Positions 1-11,562 of a stretch of DNA of 43,516 nt are shown here, piece by piece. The number at the start of each line of letters is the position of its first letter. Position 1 is the first letter of the stretch. The translations under genes and the position numbers were made by a program. The notes under the pieces were generated by a model, which made no database searches, had not been told where the DNA came from, and saw only the letters and a list, made by a program, of their open reading frames with translations. Source of the DNA: a bacterium (GTDB lineage Bacteria > Verrucomicrobiota > Kiritimatiellia > CAIKKV01 > CAITUY01); NCBI GenBank assembly GCA_037143175.1, contig JBAWZF010000024.1, positions 1 to 43,516 on the forward strand, written 5' to 3'.

Positions 1-556
1 GCCCGGGGGGTGTCGGTGGTGGCTTTGGGTGTGGGTTTCCGTAAATGGAAGAAGGTTGCGATCCGTCAACACCCATCGCTCCGCCACCGTCAGTACCTGA
101 CCGGGTTCGAACCCATTCAAGATTTTTCTGACCAACTAATACAAGTGGGAATTCTGCGAAAGGCGCATCGGAAGGAAGTGAAAAAAAAGTAAACATATCG
201 GGTGCCAGTCGGGGCGGGGGGAGGGCATATTTCTCAGAAGTCTTTTGGAGATCGGCATCCGTAGTACCTGCGGCCAAGCCTGCCAGTTTGCTCTCGAATT
301 CGACTTTGGCGACGTCGATATCGGGTTTGTCTGAGGTTGTGTTGGCAGGGAGTATGGGGCCTGATGTAGTTACGGCTTTAGTTGAAGGAGCGGAGTCGTT
401 ATTACTCTTATCACCCTTCAGCATGGCTTGTAACCTTGACATATTGTCAAGCTCCGGGGTAAGGGAAAGATAATAAAAATAGCCTGCAATCAAACTGCAT
501 GCCACCACGCATAGCAAGAGAATGATAATCGGAAAACGTTTGTTTTGATCTCTCAC
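1..556 (-). CDS. Membrane-anchored protein of unknown function (C-terminus cut off by window edge)
   Basis: An uninterrupted minus-strand frame runs from a GTG at 554-556 to the left edge, giving 185 complete codons. The GTG is preceded by AAGGGG about 7 bases upstream, and an in-frame TGA lies further upstream, so the start is well bounded. After a short basic N-terminus (VRDQNKR) comes one hydrophobic segment (about residues 8-30, with IIILLLCVVACSLIAGYFYY), then a Ser/Thr/Pro-rich stretch, a short charged segment, and a Pro-rich end (PKPPPTPPG). This is the topology of an inner-membrane anchored periplasmic protein. Such single-pass proteins occur in type IV pilus and type II secretion systems, and pilT and a secretin lie at the other end of the window, but I do not recognise the family. 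It is divergent from aroC with about 110 bp between them. Confidence 0.6.
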   Translation of the reverse strand, partial: MRDQNKRFPIIILLLCVVACSLIAGYFYYLSLTPELDNMSRLQAMLKGDKSNNDSAPSTKAVTTSGPILPANTTSDKPDIDVAKVEFESKLAGLAAGTTDADLQKTSEKYALPPPRLAPDMFTFFSLPSDAPFAEFPLVLVGQKNLEWVRTRSGTDGGGAMGVDGSQPSSIYGNPHPKPPPTPPG

Positions 557-666
557 GAAAATGCCCCTTATGAGGACGACCTCATTTCAATATACATCAT
601 TATCCAAGAAACCATTGCATTGAGCAAGATGGATTTCGTACTGTACGCGGATTGGAGAAACGATTT

Positions 667-2861
<2,195 letters not shown>

Positions 2862-3224
2862 ATGAGCATGACGACGACACTGTTGTTTTTAGGTATGGGT
2901 GCACCTCCGGCTGGCGGACAGGCGCAGGGCGGTAGCGGAATGTTGATGATGGGCTATATGGTCATCATTTTCGCGCTCTTCTATTTTATGATGATCCGCC
3001 CCCAGCAGAAGCGGGAAAAAGAACGCCGGGCGATGGTGGATAGCATCAAGGTTGGTGATCGCGTTATGTTCTGCGGCGGAATGATCGGGGCGGTGGCGAC
3101 TGTCAAAGAGCAGTTGCTGGTCATCAAGGTATCAGAAACCACCAAGGTGGAGATTGTCCGTAGTGCCGTGATCCGCGTGCTGGGCAAGGATGAAGTTCCC
3201 GCCAGCGTGGAAATTTCTAAGTAA
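2862..3224 (+). CDS. yajC: Preprotein translocase subunit YajC
   Basis: Small accessory subunit of the Sec translocon that associates with SecDF in the inner membrane. The 120-aa protein has one membrane helix (about residues 30-45, ending in FYFMMIRPQQKREKE) followed by the typical cytoplasmic domain with VGDRVMFCGGMIGAV. The ATG directly follows the tgt stop, with AGGAG 6 bases upstream. About 30 bp separate it from secDF. The Gly-rich N-terminus before the helix (APPAGGQAQGGSG) resembles other PVC and Bacteroidetes YajC proteins. Confidence 0.95.
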   Translation: MSMTTTLLFLGMGAPPAGGQAQGGSGMLMMGYMVIIFALFYFMMIRPQQKREKERRAMVDSIKVGDRVMFCGGMIGAVATVKEQLLVIKVSETTKVEIVRSAVIRVLGKDEVPASVEISK

Positions 3225-3256
3225 TAATGGGCGAGGGTAGCGAGGAGTAGTCGATT

Positions 3257-5818
3257 ATGGATAAGAAAACGATCTTTAAGTGGATGTTGCTGATTGTTCT
3301 GGTGGGGATGTCGGTTGCGATGGTTTTCCCCGTCAAGGATAAGGTTCGTTTTGGTTTGGATATCAAGGGCGGAACCAGCTTTACGGTGCAGATCGACGAA
3401 TCCGCCATGTCGGATCAGATCCGTGAGGAGATGAAGGCCAAGTTGGGCGCCGAAGATTTCGCCAAATTGTCTGAAGAGCAGGTCACGGTCCGCGTGAAGG
3501 ATCGGATGATCACTACCCTCAAGGAAGCCCAGGCACGGGCCATTGAAGTGATCCGGAATCGTGTGGATGGCCTGGGCATCGCCGAACCGATCATCTTCCC
3601 GGAGAAGGATAATCGCATTGTCGTTCAGCTTCCCGGCGTCGATGAAAAGAAGCGTGATGAAGCGGCGCGTATGCTCAAAGAAGCGGCCTTCCTTGAATTC
3701 CGCATGGTTCACGAAAAGAATTCTGAACTGATCAATAAACTGTTTGAGAAGGGTGTTGCGCCGGAAGGGTACAAGATTATGTCCCTCGCCGATGGCGGCG
3801 CTTCCCGCGAATATCTGGTTCGTGACCGGCAGGCCGTTCCAGACGAAAAAATGGATTCCACATTCCGTGCGAAGGTGTCACTTTTCAATGCCCCCCGACG
3901 CTGTGAACTCCTTTTTGAAAAACAGAAAGTGGGCGGACGTGAAGCGTTCATGCCTTATTATGTCGAAAAAACGGCGCAGTTGACGGGCGATACCCTGAAG
4001 CGTGCCACGGTGGATACCCAGGGCGTCGGGCAGTCGGTTGTCAGTCTTGAGTTCAATCCCGAAGGATCCCGTAAATTTGCGCGGGTAACCGGCGAATATG
4101 CGCCCGGTGGAGCCAAGAACCCGGGCCCCGTTGGTCGTCAGATGGCGATTGTGCTTGATGGTTCACTGTATTCCGCCCCCGTGATCAAAGAGGCCATTCA
4201 TGGCGGACGTGCGGTCATCAGCGGTAGTTTCACCTTCAGTGAGGCCCTGTTCCTGACCCATATTCTGAAGGCTGGCTCACTGCCCGCCCCCGTTGAAATT
4301 GTTGAACGCCGGGTGGTAGATCCCACACTGGGTAAGGATTCGGTTACCAGCGGTATGAATGCCGGTCTGTATGGCTGTGTGGTGATCATTATCCTGATGG
4401 CACTTTATTATCTGGTCAACGGCTTGCTGGCCGATTTGGCGCTGATCCTGAATGTGGTGTTGTTGCCCTTGGGCATGATCGTGGTGGCCGGTATTCTCGG
4501 GATGTTCTCCAGTGATGCCCGGGCCGGAAGCGCCATAGCCCTGCCGGTGTTGACGTTACCGGGTATTGCGGGTATTGCCCTGAGTATTGGTATGGCCGTG
4601 GATACGAACGTTCTGATTTTTGAGCGTATTCGTGAGGAAATCAAGGGCGGCAAGAGCCTCAAGGCGTCCATTGATGCCGGTTTTTCACGTGCCTTTGCGG
4701 CGGTGTTTGACTCCCATGTGGCCACCATCTTGACGGCCGTGATCATGTTTATTTTTGGATCAGGCCCGGTTCGTGGCTATGCCATCACCTTGATTGCCGG
4801 TCTGTTGATCAATCTTTATACCGCTGTGACGGTCACCCATATGTGCCATATGCTGATCGCTGAACGGACCAACAAAGTATCCATCATGAAGATGTTGTCG
4901 TTTATTCCTGAGACGAATTTCGATTTCATCGGGAAATGGAAATGGATGCTGGGGGGCACCTTTGCGGTAGTGGTGGTCTCCTGGACCTTGATGATTGGTC
5001 ATGGGATGAAAGATAAATCGAGTGTCTTCGGCGTGGACTTCACAGGGGGAACGCAGTTGACGATGAGCTTTCAGGACAAGCCTGAAATCGATGGCGTCCG
5101 TAATGTTTTGACAGGCGGCGGGATTAAAGATCCGTCTATTCAATTCCAGAAGGGCATGGAGGCCGGGACGCGCGAGATTCTTTTGGTTAAGGTTGCAACG
5201 TTGGAAGAAGGCAAGCAGGTTGAATCTTTGCTCACCACCAAGATTCCCCAGGCAGGCTTCAAGCTGATGCAGCAGGACGATGTAGGCCCTCAAATCGGAA
5301 AGGAATTGAAAGCGCGTGCCGCTTGGGCAATTATCTTGGGTACGTTGGCCATGGTTATTTATATTGCCTTCCGGTTTGAATTCGGCTTCGGGCTTGGAGC
5401 CGTGGTGGCGACCATTCATGATGCCATGATTACAATCGGTATCTGCCATCTGTTTGGCTTCCCGATCACGATGACGCTGATCGCCGGGGTACTGACCATT
5501 ATTGGTTACTCGAGCAATGATACGGTGATTATCTTTGATCGAATTCGCGAAAATCTGCGCCTTTATCGGGGCGGCCAGACCTTCAAGGAATTGTGTAATC
5601 ATAGTATTAATCAAACCCTGTCCCGTACGTTGCTGACCAGTTCCTTCACTCTTGTGTCGGTGCTGTTCCTGCTCATTATGGGGGGTGGCGCATTGAAGGA
5701 CTTCTCTGTTGCCATGTTGGTGGGTATGATCACGGGTACCTACTCAAGTATCTATATTGCCACTCCTGTAACCTTGGCCTGGTACCGCTGGAAGGCCCCG
5801 GATCTCGGACAGAAATAA
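3257..5818 (+). CDS. secDF: Fused protein translocase subunit SecDF
   Basis: Membrane subunit that uses the proton-motive force to help complete protein export. At 853 aa it joins a SecD half (first helix, FGLDIKGGTSF, large periplasmic domain, then the RND-type membrane block with AVDTNVLIFERIREE at about 450) to a SecF half (FGVDFTGGTQL, then GYSSNDTVIIFDRIREN at about 755). Both halves keep the conserved aspartate-rich fourth-helix motifs. SecD and SecF are separate in many bacteria; a single fused chain is frequent in Bacteroidetes, the PVC group and some Firmicutes. The ATG has GAGGAG upstream. yajC lies directly before and recJ only 5 bp after. Confidence 0.97.
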   Translation: MDKKTIFKWMLLIVLVGMSVAMVFPVKDKVRFGLDIKGGTSFTVQIDESAMSDQIREEMKAKLGAEDFAKLSEEQVTVRVKDRMITTLKEAQARAIEVIRNRVDGLGIAEPIIFPEKDNRIVVQLPGVDEKKRDEAARMLKEAAFLEFRMVHEKNSELINKLFEKGVAPEGYKIMSLADGGASREYLVRDRQAVPDEKMDSTFRAKVSLFNAPRRCELLFEKQKVGGREAFMPYYVEKTAQLTGDTLKRATVDTQGVGQSVVSLEFNPEGSRKFARVTGEYAPGGAKNPGPVGRQMAIVLDGSLYSAPVIKEAIHGGRAVISGSFTFSEALFLTHILKAGSLPAPVEIVERRVVDPTLGKDSVTSGMNAGLYGCVVIIILMALYYLVNGLLADLALILNVVLLPLGMIVVAGILGMFSSDARAGSAIALPVLTLPGIAGIALSIGMAVDTNVLIFERIREEIKGGKSLKASIDAGFSRAFAAVFDSHVATILTAVIMFIFGSGPVRGYAITLIAGLLINLYTAVTVTHMCHMLIAERTNKVSIMKMLSFIPETNFDFIGKWKWMLGGTFAVVVVSWTLMIGHGMKDKSSVFGVDFTGGTQLTMSFQDKPEIDGVRNVLTGGGIKDPSIQFQKGMEAGTREILLVKVATLEEGKQVESLLTTKIPQAGFKLMQQDDVGPQIGKELKARAAWAIILGTLAMVIYIAFRFEFGFGLGAVVATIHDAMITIGICHLFGFPITMTLIAGVLTIIGYSSNDTVIIFDRIRENLRLYRGGQTFKELCNHSINQTLSRTLLTSSFTLVSVLFLLIMGGGALKDFSVAMLVGMITGTYSSIYIATPVTLAWYRWKAPDLGQK

Positions 5819-5823
5819 GCTTC

Positions 5824-7542
5824 GTGAAAAATTGGAGACTTCGAGAGACGGAAGACGGGCCAGTTCAAGAACTGGCCCGTCGTTCTTTGTTGCCAGCCCC
5901 CTTGGCCCGGGCACTCCTGTTGCGTGGCGTATCTGCCGCCGGCGATGTGGAACGGTTTCTGAACCCCAGGCTAAGTGACGTTGTCGACCCTTTCACCCTG
6001 CCGGCCATGGACGCTGCGGTGGTCAGAATATGGAAGGCGATCAAGGCGGGTGAAACGATGGTGGTGTATGGGGATTATGATGTCGATGGCGTGACCAGCG
6101 CTGCCTTGATGAGCCATGTCCTTACCCGCCTGGGCGGGAAGGTATTCCGATTTCTTCCCAGCCGTACGGAGGAGGGGTATGGGCTGAATGCGGAGACCGT
6201 GGCGCGGTGTATCAGTGCTTTCAACCCGAGTCTGATCGTTACCACCGACTGTGGATCCGGCTCACATGAAGCCGCTGCCGCGGCGTCCAAGGCTGGTGTG
6301 GATATTGTGGTGACCGATCATCATGAGGTGGGGATGGGCGGGCTGGCGCCAGTGGTGGCGGTCGTTAATCCCAAGCTGGGTTCAGACCTGCAGGCCCGCT
6401 GTCTTTCGGGTGTTGGTGTTGCCTTCAAGGTCTGTCATGCCTTGCTGAAAAAGGGGCGTGATCAAAAACAGAAATGCGCCATGGCTCTGGATTTACGGGA
6501 GTTCCTGGATCTTGTGGCGCTGGGCACCGTTTCGGATATGGTGCCGATGATTTATGAAAACCGGATTCTGGTTCGGCATGGGCTTGCCCAATTGAACCGC
6601 CGGGAGCGTTTGGGGTTACGGATCCTTTCCGAGGTCGCCGGAGCGACTGGGGAACTCGGTACCTATCATGTCGGGTTTGTGCTCGGGCCCAGAATGAATG
6701 CCGCCGGGCGTATGGGTAAAGCGGATGTTGCCCTGGAACTTTTGCTCACTGAGGATCCCGCTAAAGCCCGTGAACTCGCGGTCTTTTTGGATTCTGCCAA
6801 TCAGGATCGCAAACAGGTCGAGAGTGAAATCATGGAGGAAGCTGTCCGCCGGATCGAGGCCAATTACGATCCCAACTTGCATTTTGGAATTGTGGTGGGA
6901 GACATCGGATGGCATGTCGGCGTGGTGGGCATTGTCGCCTCACGGCTGGTGAGTAAGTATGGACGACCTGCGATTGTAGTCGGCTTTGATGAGAATGGGG
7001 TAGGGCGGGGCTCCTGCCGCAGCATTGAGGGCTTTGATCTGTTGGGTGGCCTGAATGTTTGCAGTGAGTATTTGAGCCGGCATGGTGGTCATGAAATGGC
7101 GGCTGGCTTAGAGTTACAGCATGGGGTGTTTGAGTCGTTCCAGAAGGCGTTTTATACGGTTTGTGAGAAGGGTTTGAAGGGACGTGACCTCCGACGAACC
7201 CTGGCATTGGATAGTTGGGTTTCCCTGGCCGAAGTATTGGATCCCGGGTTTCTGGATGTGACCACCCGCATGGGGCCTTATGGTGAAAGCAATGCCGAGC
7301 CGGTGTGGGGCTTGAAAAGCGTCCAAATCGTGGGAGCCCCCCGGATTCTTAAGGAATCTCATCTCAAGATGCGAGTGGGGGTGGGGCATGATGTGTGTGA
7401 TGCGATTGGATTCAAGATGGCAGATCAGTTGAAAGATTTGCCCGATGGCCCCGTGGATTTGGCGTTTAATTTGCGTACCAACACTTATATGAACCGGACA
7501 ACCCTGCAATTGAATCTGCTGGATATCAGGAGCGGCACATGA
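5824..7542 (+). CDS. recJ: Single-stranded-DNA-specific 5'-3' exonuclease RecJ
   Basis: DHH-family nuclease acting in RecF-pathway recombination and mismatch repair. The 572-aa protein has the DHH phosphoesterase motifs in order: DYDVDG (84-89), DCGSGS (142-147), DHH (165-167), GTVSDMVPM and GPRMNAAGRMG. The DHHA1 motif GRGSCRSIEGFDLLGGL and RHGGHEMAAG follow, then the C-terminal OB-like domain. The start is GTG, 5 bp after the secDF stop, without a strong Shine-Dalgarno, which suggests translational coupling. Its stop overlaps the next ATG in ATGA. Confidence 0.96.
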   Translation: MKNWRLRETEDGPVQELARRSLLPAPLARALLLRGVSAAGDVERFLNPRLSDVVDPFTLPAMDAAVVRIWKAIKAGETMVVYGDYDVDGVTSAALMSHVLTRLGGKVFRFLPSRTEEGYGLNAETVARCISAFNPSLIVTTDCGSGSHEAAAAASKAGVDIVVTDHHEVGMGGLAPVVAVVNPKLGSDLQARCLSGVGVAFKVCHALLKKGRDQKQKCAMALDLREFLDLVALGTVSDMVPMIYENRILVRHGLAQLNRRERLGLRILSEVAGATGELGTYHVGFVLGPRMNAAGRMGKADVALELLLTEDPAKARELAVFLDSANQDRKQVESEIMEEAVRRIEANYDPNLHFGIVVGDIGWHVGVVGIVASRLVSKYGRPAIVVGFDENGVGRGSCRSIEGFDLLGGLNVCSEYLSRHGGHEMAAGLELQHGVFESFQKAFYTVCEKGLKGRDLRRTLALDSWVSLAEVLDPGFLDVTTRMGPYGESNAEPVWGLKSVQIVGAPRILKESHLKMRVGVGHDVCDAIGFKMADQLKDLPDGPVDLAFNLRTNTYMNRTTLQLNLLDIRSGT

Positions 7543-8327
7543 AAATACCCTACTATCAGTTGGCGGCATTTGCGGAGGAGCGATTCAAAGGGAACCCGGC
7601 CGGGGTTTGTTTTTTGGCCAGAGGCTGGCTGCCTGATGATGTGATGCAGAAAATTGCCGCCGAGAACGGGGTATCTGAAACCGCCTTTGTTATCCGCGAA
7701 AGCGAAGGATATGGCCTCCGTTGGTTTTCTCCGATCATGGAGGTCGATTTGTGCGGCCATGCGACGCTGGCTACGGCGCATGCGATCTTTTTTGAGACAG
7801 GCCTGGATGCGGAAAGCATCACCTTCAAGACCCGCAGTGGCGAGGTGAGTGTGGCGCGGGTTGAGGATATGATGATGTTGGATTTCCCGGCGCGACCGCC
7901 GGTGCGCTGTGCGGCCCCGGACGGGGTGGAGTTTGTATTGGGCACTATGCCGCAGGAAATATGGCGGGCGCGGGATTATCTGGTGGTGTTCGAATCCGAA
8001 GCGGATGTGAAGTCCCTTCAACCCGATTTCGAGAAACTGCGTGAGTGGGATTGTCTGGGTGTCATTGCGACCGCCCCTGGTGATTCCGTGGATTTTGTTT
8101 CCCGCTTCTTTGCTCCCAAAGTCGGCCTTAATGAGGATCCCGTAACTGGCTCTGCCCATTCAACCCTGATTCCCTACTGGTCGCGGCGGCTCAAAAAGAA
8201 GGAACTTCATGCCCTCCAGGTTTCCGCCCGCGGCGGTGAACTCTTTTGCCAGGACCATGGCGACCGGGTTAAAATCGGCGGCTATGCGGTCACCTATCTC
8301 AGGGGCGAACTCGACATCATTCTGTAA
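7539..8327 (+). CDS. PhzF family epimerase/isomerase
   Basis: Member of the PhzF/YddE family of diaminopimelate-epimerase-like enzymes; the substrate cannot be told from sequence. The 262-aa protein has GNPAGV (18-23), SETAF with the conserved Glu at 47 (the general acid/base in PhzF), RWFSPIMEVDLCGHATLA, and the C-terminal GLNEDPVTGSAHSTL motif, so it looks catalytically intact. It overlaps recJ by 4 bases and has AGGAG just upstream of the ATG. No phenazine genes are nearby, so a phenazine role is unlikely. Its 3' end overlaps the convergent mazG by 11 bp. Confidence 0.9.
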   Translation: MKIPYYQLAAFAEERFKGNPAGVCFLARGWLPDDVMQKIAAENGVSETAFVIRESEGYGLRWFSPIMEVDLCGHATLATAHAIFFETGLDAESITFKTRSGEVSVARVEDMMMLDFPARPPVRCAAPDGVEFVLGTMPQEIWRARDYLVVFESEADVKSLQPDFEKLREWDCLGVIATAPGDSVDFVSRFFAPKVGLNEDPVTGSAHSTLIPYWSRRLKKKELHALQVSARGGELFCQDHGDRVKIGGYAVTYLRGELDIIL

Positions 8328-9117
8328 CATTGATCAATGTTTGGTGTGTTTTGACTGTGTTCCAGAAAGCGTCAAGTTCGGCCAGCGTGCAATCCGTCAT
8401 TTGCTTGCCCGCGGCATGAACAAGGGCTTCCACGGCCTGGAACCGGCGTGAGAACTTGCGGACGGTTGCTGCGAGCAGCTCTTCGGCATGTAATTTCTGG
8501 AAGCGGCTGAGGTTGACTACGGAAAAGAGCAGATCCCCGATTTCTTCGGCAATGTGCTCTTTATTTCCCGAACGCATGGCTTCTTTGGTCTCTTCGAGTT
8601 CCTCTTCCAGTTTCGCCATGACATCATGGATGGCGGACCAGTCGAAACCCACGCGGGCGGCCCGGCTTTGAACCTGATGCGCTTTCATCAGGGCGGGCAG
8701 GTGATTGGGGACCCCGTCGACTACGGAACGTTTGCCGTTTTTCTTTTCTGTATTCTTGATCTGTTCCCATTTGGTGAGAACGTCCTTGGAGCCGGTCACC
8801 GTGACGTCGCCGAAGACATGCGGGTGGCGGCGGATCAGTTTTTCGGCGAGCACGGTGCAGATGTCGTCAAACCCGAATTCGCCCTTTTCCTGGCGGAGTT
8901 GGGCCTGAAAGACGACCTGAAGCAGCATATCGCCCAGTTCATCCTTATGCTTCTCAACGTCGCCGGAATCAATGGCATCAATCAGCTCGTAACACTCCTC
9001 GATCAGGAAGGGTTTGAGCGATTCCAGATTCTGTTCGCGATCCCACGGGCAACCCTTTTCGGGATCCCGTAGCTTCCGCATAATTTCAAGGACGCGGTCA
9101 ATTGGTTTTGTGCTCAT
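8317..9117 (-). CDS. mazG: Nucleoside triphosphate pyrophosphohydrolase MazG
   Basis: Hydrolyses (deoxy)nucleoside triphosphates to monophosphate and pyrophosphate, a house-cleaning role. The 266-aa protein matches the E. coli length and has two MazG domains. The first has GCPWD (23-26) and EECYELIDA with KDELGD (E40, E41, E60, D63); the second has EEELEETKEA and AEEIGDLLFSVVN. The ATG at 9117 (MSTKPIDR) is chosen because the family begins there and AGAGGA lies upstream. A longer frame to 9333 only reads across thiC. The start lies inside the end of thiC (20-bp overlap), so the two are probably co-transcribed. Confidence 0.95.
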   Translation of the reverse strand: MSTKPIDRVLEIMRKLRDPEKGCPWDREQNLESLKPFLIEECYELIDAIDSGDVEKHKDELGDMLLQVVFQAQLRQEKGEFGFDDICTVLAEKLIRRHPHVFGDVTVTGSKDVLTKWEQIKNTEKKNGKRSVVDGVPNHLPALMKAHQVQSRAARVGFDWSAIHDVMAKLEEELEETKEAMRSGNKEHIAEEIGDLLFSVVNLSRFQKLHAEELLAATVRKFSRRFQAVEALVHAAGKQMTDCTLAELDAFWNTVKTHQTLINVTE

Positions 9118-10390
9118 AAATCCTCTTGCTTGTGCGCATGGCGCAGAAATCGGGGCCACACATGGAACAGTGGTCGTCTTCGCCCTCTTTGCAGACGCGG
9201 GTTTGCTCGTAACGCTTCCGGGCATGTTCAGGATCCAGGGACAGTTCGAATTGGCGCTTCCAGTCGAAAGCAAAACGGGCATCGGCCATGGCGTCATCGA
9301 CGACGCGGGCGCCGGGCAGTCCGCGTGCCACATCGGCGGCGTGGGCGGCGATGCGATAGGCGATCACGCCCTGATGAACCTCTTCGCCGGTCGGCAGGCC
9401 GAGATGCTCGGCAGGGGTGACGTAACAGAGCAGGCAGGCACCGTAATAGGCCGCCGATGTGGCGCCAATGGCGGAGGTGATATGGTCGTAGCCAGGGGCG
9501 ATATCGGTGACAACCGGGCCCAGTACATAGAAGGGTGCCCCGTCGCAAATTTTCTGCTGACGTTCCATATTGGATTGGATCTGGTTGAACGGAACATGGC
9601 CGGGTCCTTCGACCATGACCTGCACGCCTTCCCGACGGCACCAATTTACCAGCTCAGCCAGGGTGTCAAGTTCGGCAAACTGGGCCTCATCACTGGCATC
9701 CGCCAGGCAACCCGGCCGCAGTCCATCGCCAAGTGAGACAGTGACATCATGTTTGCGACAGATTTCAATGATTTCATCCCAGTGGGTGAAAAGGGGGTTT
9801 TCTTTTTTGTGGAGGAGCATCCACTCGGCCAATAAAGAGCCGCCACGGCTGACAATACCCAGCTTGCGTTTCAGGGCGAGGGGGACATGGTGTTGGAGCA
9901 GTCCGGCATGCAGGGTCATAAAGTCGACTCCCTGTTCCGCTTGTTCCTTGATCACCTGAATGAGGACTTCAGCGGTGAGATCCATGGCTTTGCCATTAAG
10001 GCGAGAGATGGCCTCGTACATGGGGACGGTTCCCAGCGGAACCGGACTGGCCTTGAGCATTCCGGCACGGATGGCAGCCAGATCGGCACCGACACTGAGA
10101 TCCATGACAAAATCGGCACCGGCCTTCAGGGCGATGTCGAGTTTGCAAAGTTCTTCCCCGGCTTCTGACCGCTCTGTGGAGCGGCCCAGATTGGCGTTTA
10201 CCTTGGTGCGGAAGGCACGTCCGGCAATGGCGGGTTTGGCCATGGGGTGGGCGGGGTTGGCTGGCAGGACGGCCCGGCCTGAAGCAATTTCGTCTCGCAC
10301 CAAGGTGGCTGGAACGCCTTCCAAGCGGGCGACTACTTCCATAACCTCAGTGATAATTCCTTTTCGTGCAGCGATTAACTGTGTCGTCAT
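9098..10390 (-). CDS. thiC: Phosphomethylpyrimidine synthase ThiC (short form)
   Basis: Radical-SAM enzyme that rearranges aminoimidazole ribotide to the pyrimidine moiety of thiamine. The 430-aa protein is the short form lacking the N-terminal extension of the enterobacterial type. The C-terminal 4Fe-4S motif C408-x2-C411-x4-C416 is intact, and the barrel motifs TLHAGLL, SRGGSLLAEWM, SLGDGLRPG and MVEGPGHVP are present. A promoter-like pair lies 41-69 bp upstream. I looked for, and did not find, the conserved CUGAGA/ACCUGA core of a TPP riboswitch in the leader. No other thi gene is in the window. Confidence 0.96.
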   Translation of the reverse strand: MTTQLIAARKGIITEVMEVVARLEGVPATLVRDEIASGRAVLPANPAHPMAKPAIAGRAFRTKVNANLGRSTERSEAGEELCKLDIALKAGADFVMDLSVGADLAAIRAGMLKASPVPLGTVPMYEAISRLNGKAMDLTAEVLIQVIKEQAEQGVDFMTLHAGLLQHHVPLALKRKLGIVSRGGSLLAEWMLLHKKENPLFTHWDEIIEICRKHDVTVSLGDGLRPGCLADASDEAQFAELDTLAELVNWCRREGVQVMVEGPGHVPFNQIQSNMERQQKICDGAPFYVLGPVVTDIAPGYDHITSAIGATSAAYYGACLLCYVTPAEHLGLPTGEEVHQGVIAYRIAAHAADVARGLPGARVVDDAMADARFAFDWKRQFELSLDPEHARKRYEQTRVCKEGEDDHCSMCGPDFCAMRTSKRIYEHKTN

Positions 10391-10430
10391 ACGACTTCAG
10401 ATTCCTTTCTTGAACGTGGATGAGCCAAAG

Positions 10431-10459
10431 ACTTTATTGATTTTGCCAGGGAGAGTCAA
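10431..10459 (-). promoter_or_regulatory. Candidate sigma-70 promoter of thiC
   Basis: On the minus strand TTGACT (10459-10454) and TAAAGT (10436-10431) are separated by exactly 17 bases. They match the -35 consensus at 5 of 6 and the -10 at 4 of 6. The implied leader to the thiC ATG is about 35 nt, too short for a TPP riboswitch. AAAGGA lies about 12 bases before the ATG. Confidence 0.5.
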
Positions 10460-10586
10460 TTCGGCAAAGGGACTTCAATGCCTCGACTCATGACATCGTC
10501 TTTGTAGTACCCGCATTTGACTTTGTAAGGGTGCCGCAGGTGTCCTTAAATGGTGATCCCGCAATAAGTGGAAGATATATTGGCAT

Positions 10587-11417
10587 TTAGCGGTGCTGAC
10601 AGACCGGACAATGATGGGTACCTCGTTGTCCGACCACAGTGCGGACGATCTCGGTACGGCAGCGAGGGCAGGGCAGGCCAGTGCGGCGGAAGACCTTGAG
10701 AGCATCGGCATTACGGCCACGGTGACCTGCCACGCTGTAGAAATTACCTTCTCCGGTTCCCAGTGTGGTTCCGCAGTTTTCAACGCCCCGCTGCAATACG
10801 GTGCGAATGGCCTGATGCAGACGTTTTACTTCGGCAGGGAGCAGGGTGTCGGCGCGGCGTTCAGGGTGAATCTTGGCCTGCCACAATGCCTCATCTACAT
10901 AGATGTTTCCCAACCCCGCCACGCAGGTCTGATCCAATAGCAGAGGTTTAATCATGCGGCTCTTGCCCTTGAGTTGATGCTGCAGTACCTGGACGGTGAA
11001 GGCCTCATCGAGCGGCTCTGGCCCAAGGTGATTCAACCCAGATCCGATCTCACGGGTGAGGCGGAACCGTCCGAACTTCCGGGTATCATTAAAGATGAGT
11101 TGATGTCCGTTCGTCAGGGTGATCAGCACATGGTCATGTTTCCCGGGCGGATCGATGAGCGTCGCGTAACGGAGTTTGCCCGTCATGCGGAGATGGATCA
11201 GGAGTTGCAGGCCATTATCGAGAAAAATCAGGATGTATTTCCCGCGGCGTGACAGGCGAGTGATGGTGCGGCCGCAGAGGGCCTTGGTAAAATGGGCAGC
11301 TGTCAGTCCCTCGATCGTTCGTGCCCAGCGAATATCCACAGATTGGATGACGGCCTTTTCAAGGCCATGGGCTCGTAAATCTCGCACAACAGTTTCAACT
11401 TCTGGTAGTTCGGGCAT
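10587..11417 (-). CDS. mutM: Formamidopyrimidine-DNA glycosylase
   Basis: Bifunctional base-excision enzyme that removes oxidised purines such as 8-oxoguanine and nicks the strand. The 276-aa protein keeps the N-terminal catalytic PELPEVE (Pro and Glu after Met removal), RRGKY with the conserved Lys, the H2TH segment LLDQTCVAGLGNIYVDE, and the C-terminal zinc finger with CPRC and CPVC. The ATG at 11417 has AAGGTG upstream. About 196 bp separate it from thiC on the same strand, and thiC appears to have its own promoter. It faces away from the FAD-oxidoreductase remnant. Confidence 0.97.
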   Translation of the reverse strand: MPELPEVETVVRDLRAHGLEKAVIQSVDIRWARTIEGLTAAHFTKALCGRTITRLSRRGKYILIFLDNGLQLLIHLRMTGKLRYATLIDPPGKHDHVLITLTNGHQLIFNDTRKFGRFRLTREIGSGLNHLGPEPLDEAFTVQVLQHQLKGKSRMIKPLLLDQTCVAGLGNIYVDEALWQAKIHPERRADTLLPAEVKRLHQAIRTVLQRGVENCGTTLGTGEGNFYSVAGHRGRNADALKVFRRTGLPCPRCRTEIVRTVVGQRGTHHCPVCQHR

Positions 11418-11562
11418 ATTGTCACCTTTTGTTATCCATAATTTACAAGAAATCCCGCATCACGAAAAGGAAAAGCGTTTTGAGTACCCATAGATAATTC
11501 ACATTCCCAATATAACGCCTAATTATTATACTCCATGGCTCTAATCATATCAGGAGATGCAG

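Noticed and set aside
4760-5614. Minus-strand frame inside secDF
   Set aside because: It is the antisense shadow of the SecF half.
7539-8327. Phenazine biosynthesis locus
   Set aside because: A lone PhzF-family gene is common; no other phz genes.
10391-10586. TPP riboswitch before thiC
   Set aside because: Neither the CUGAGA nor the ACCUGA core could be found on the minus strand, and the likely promoter leaves a leader of only about 35 nt.
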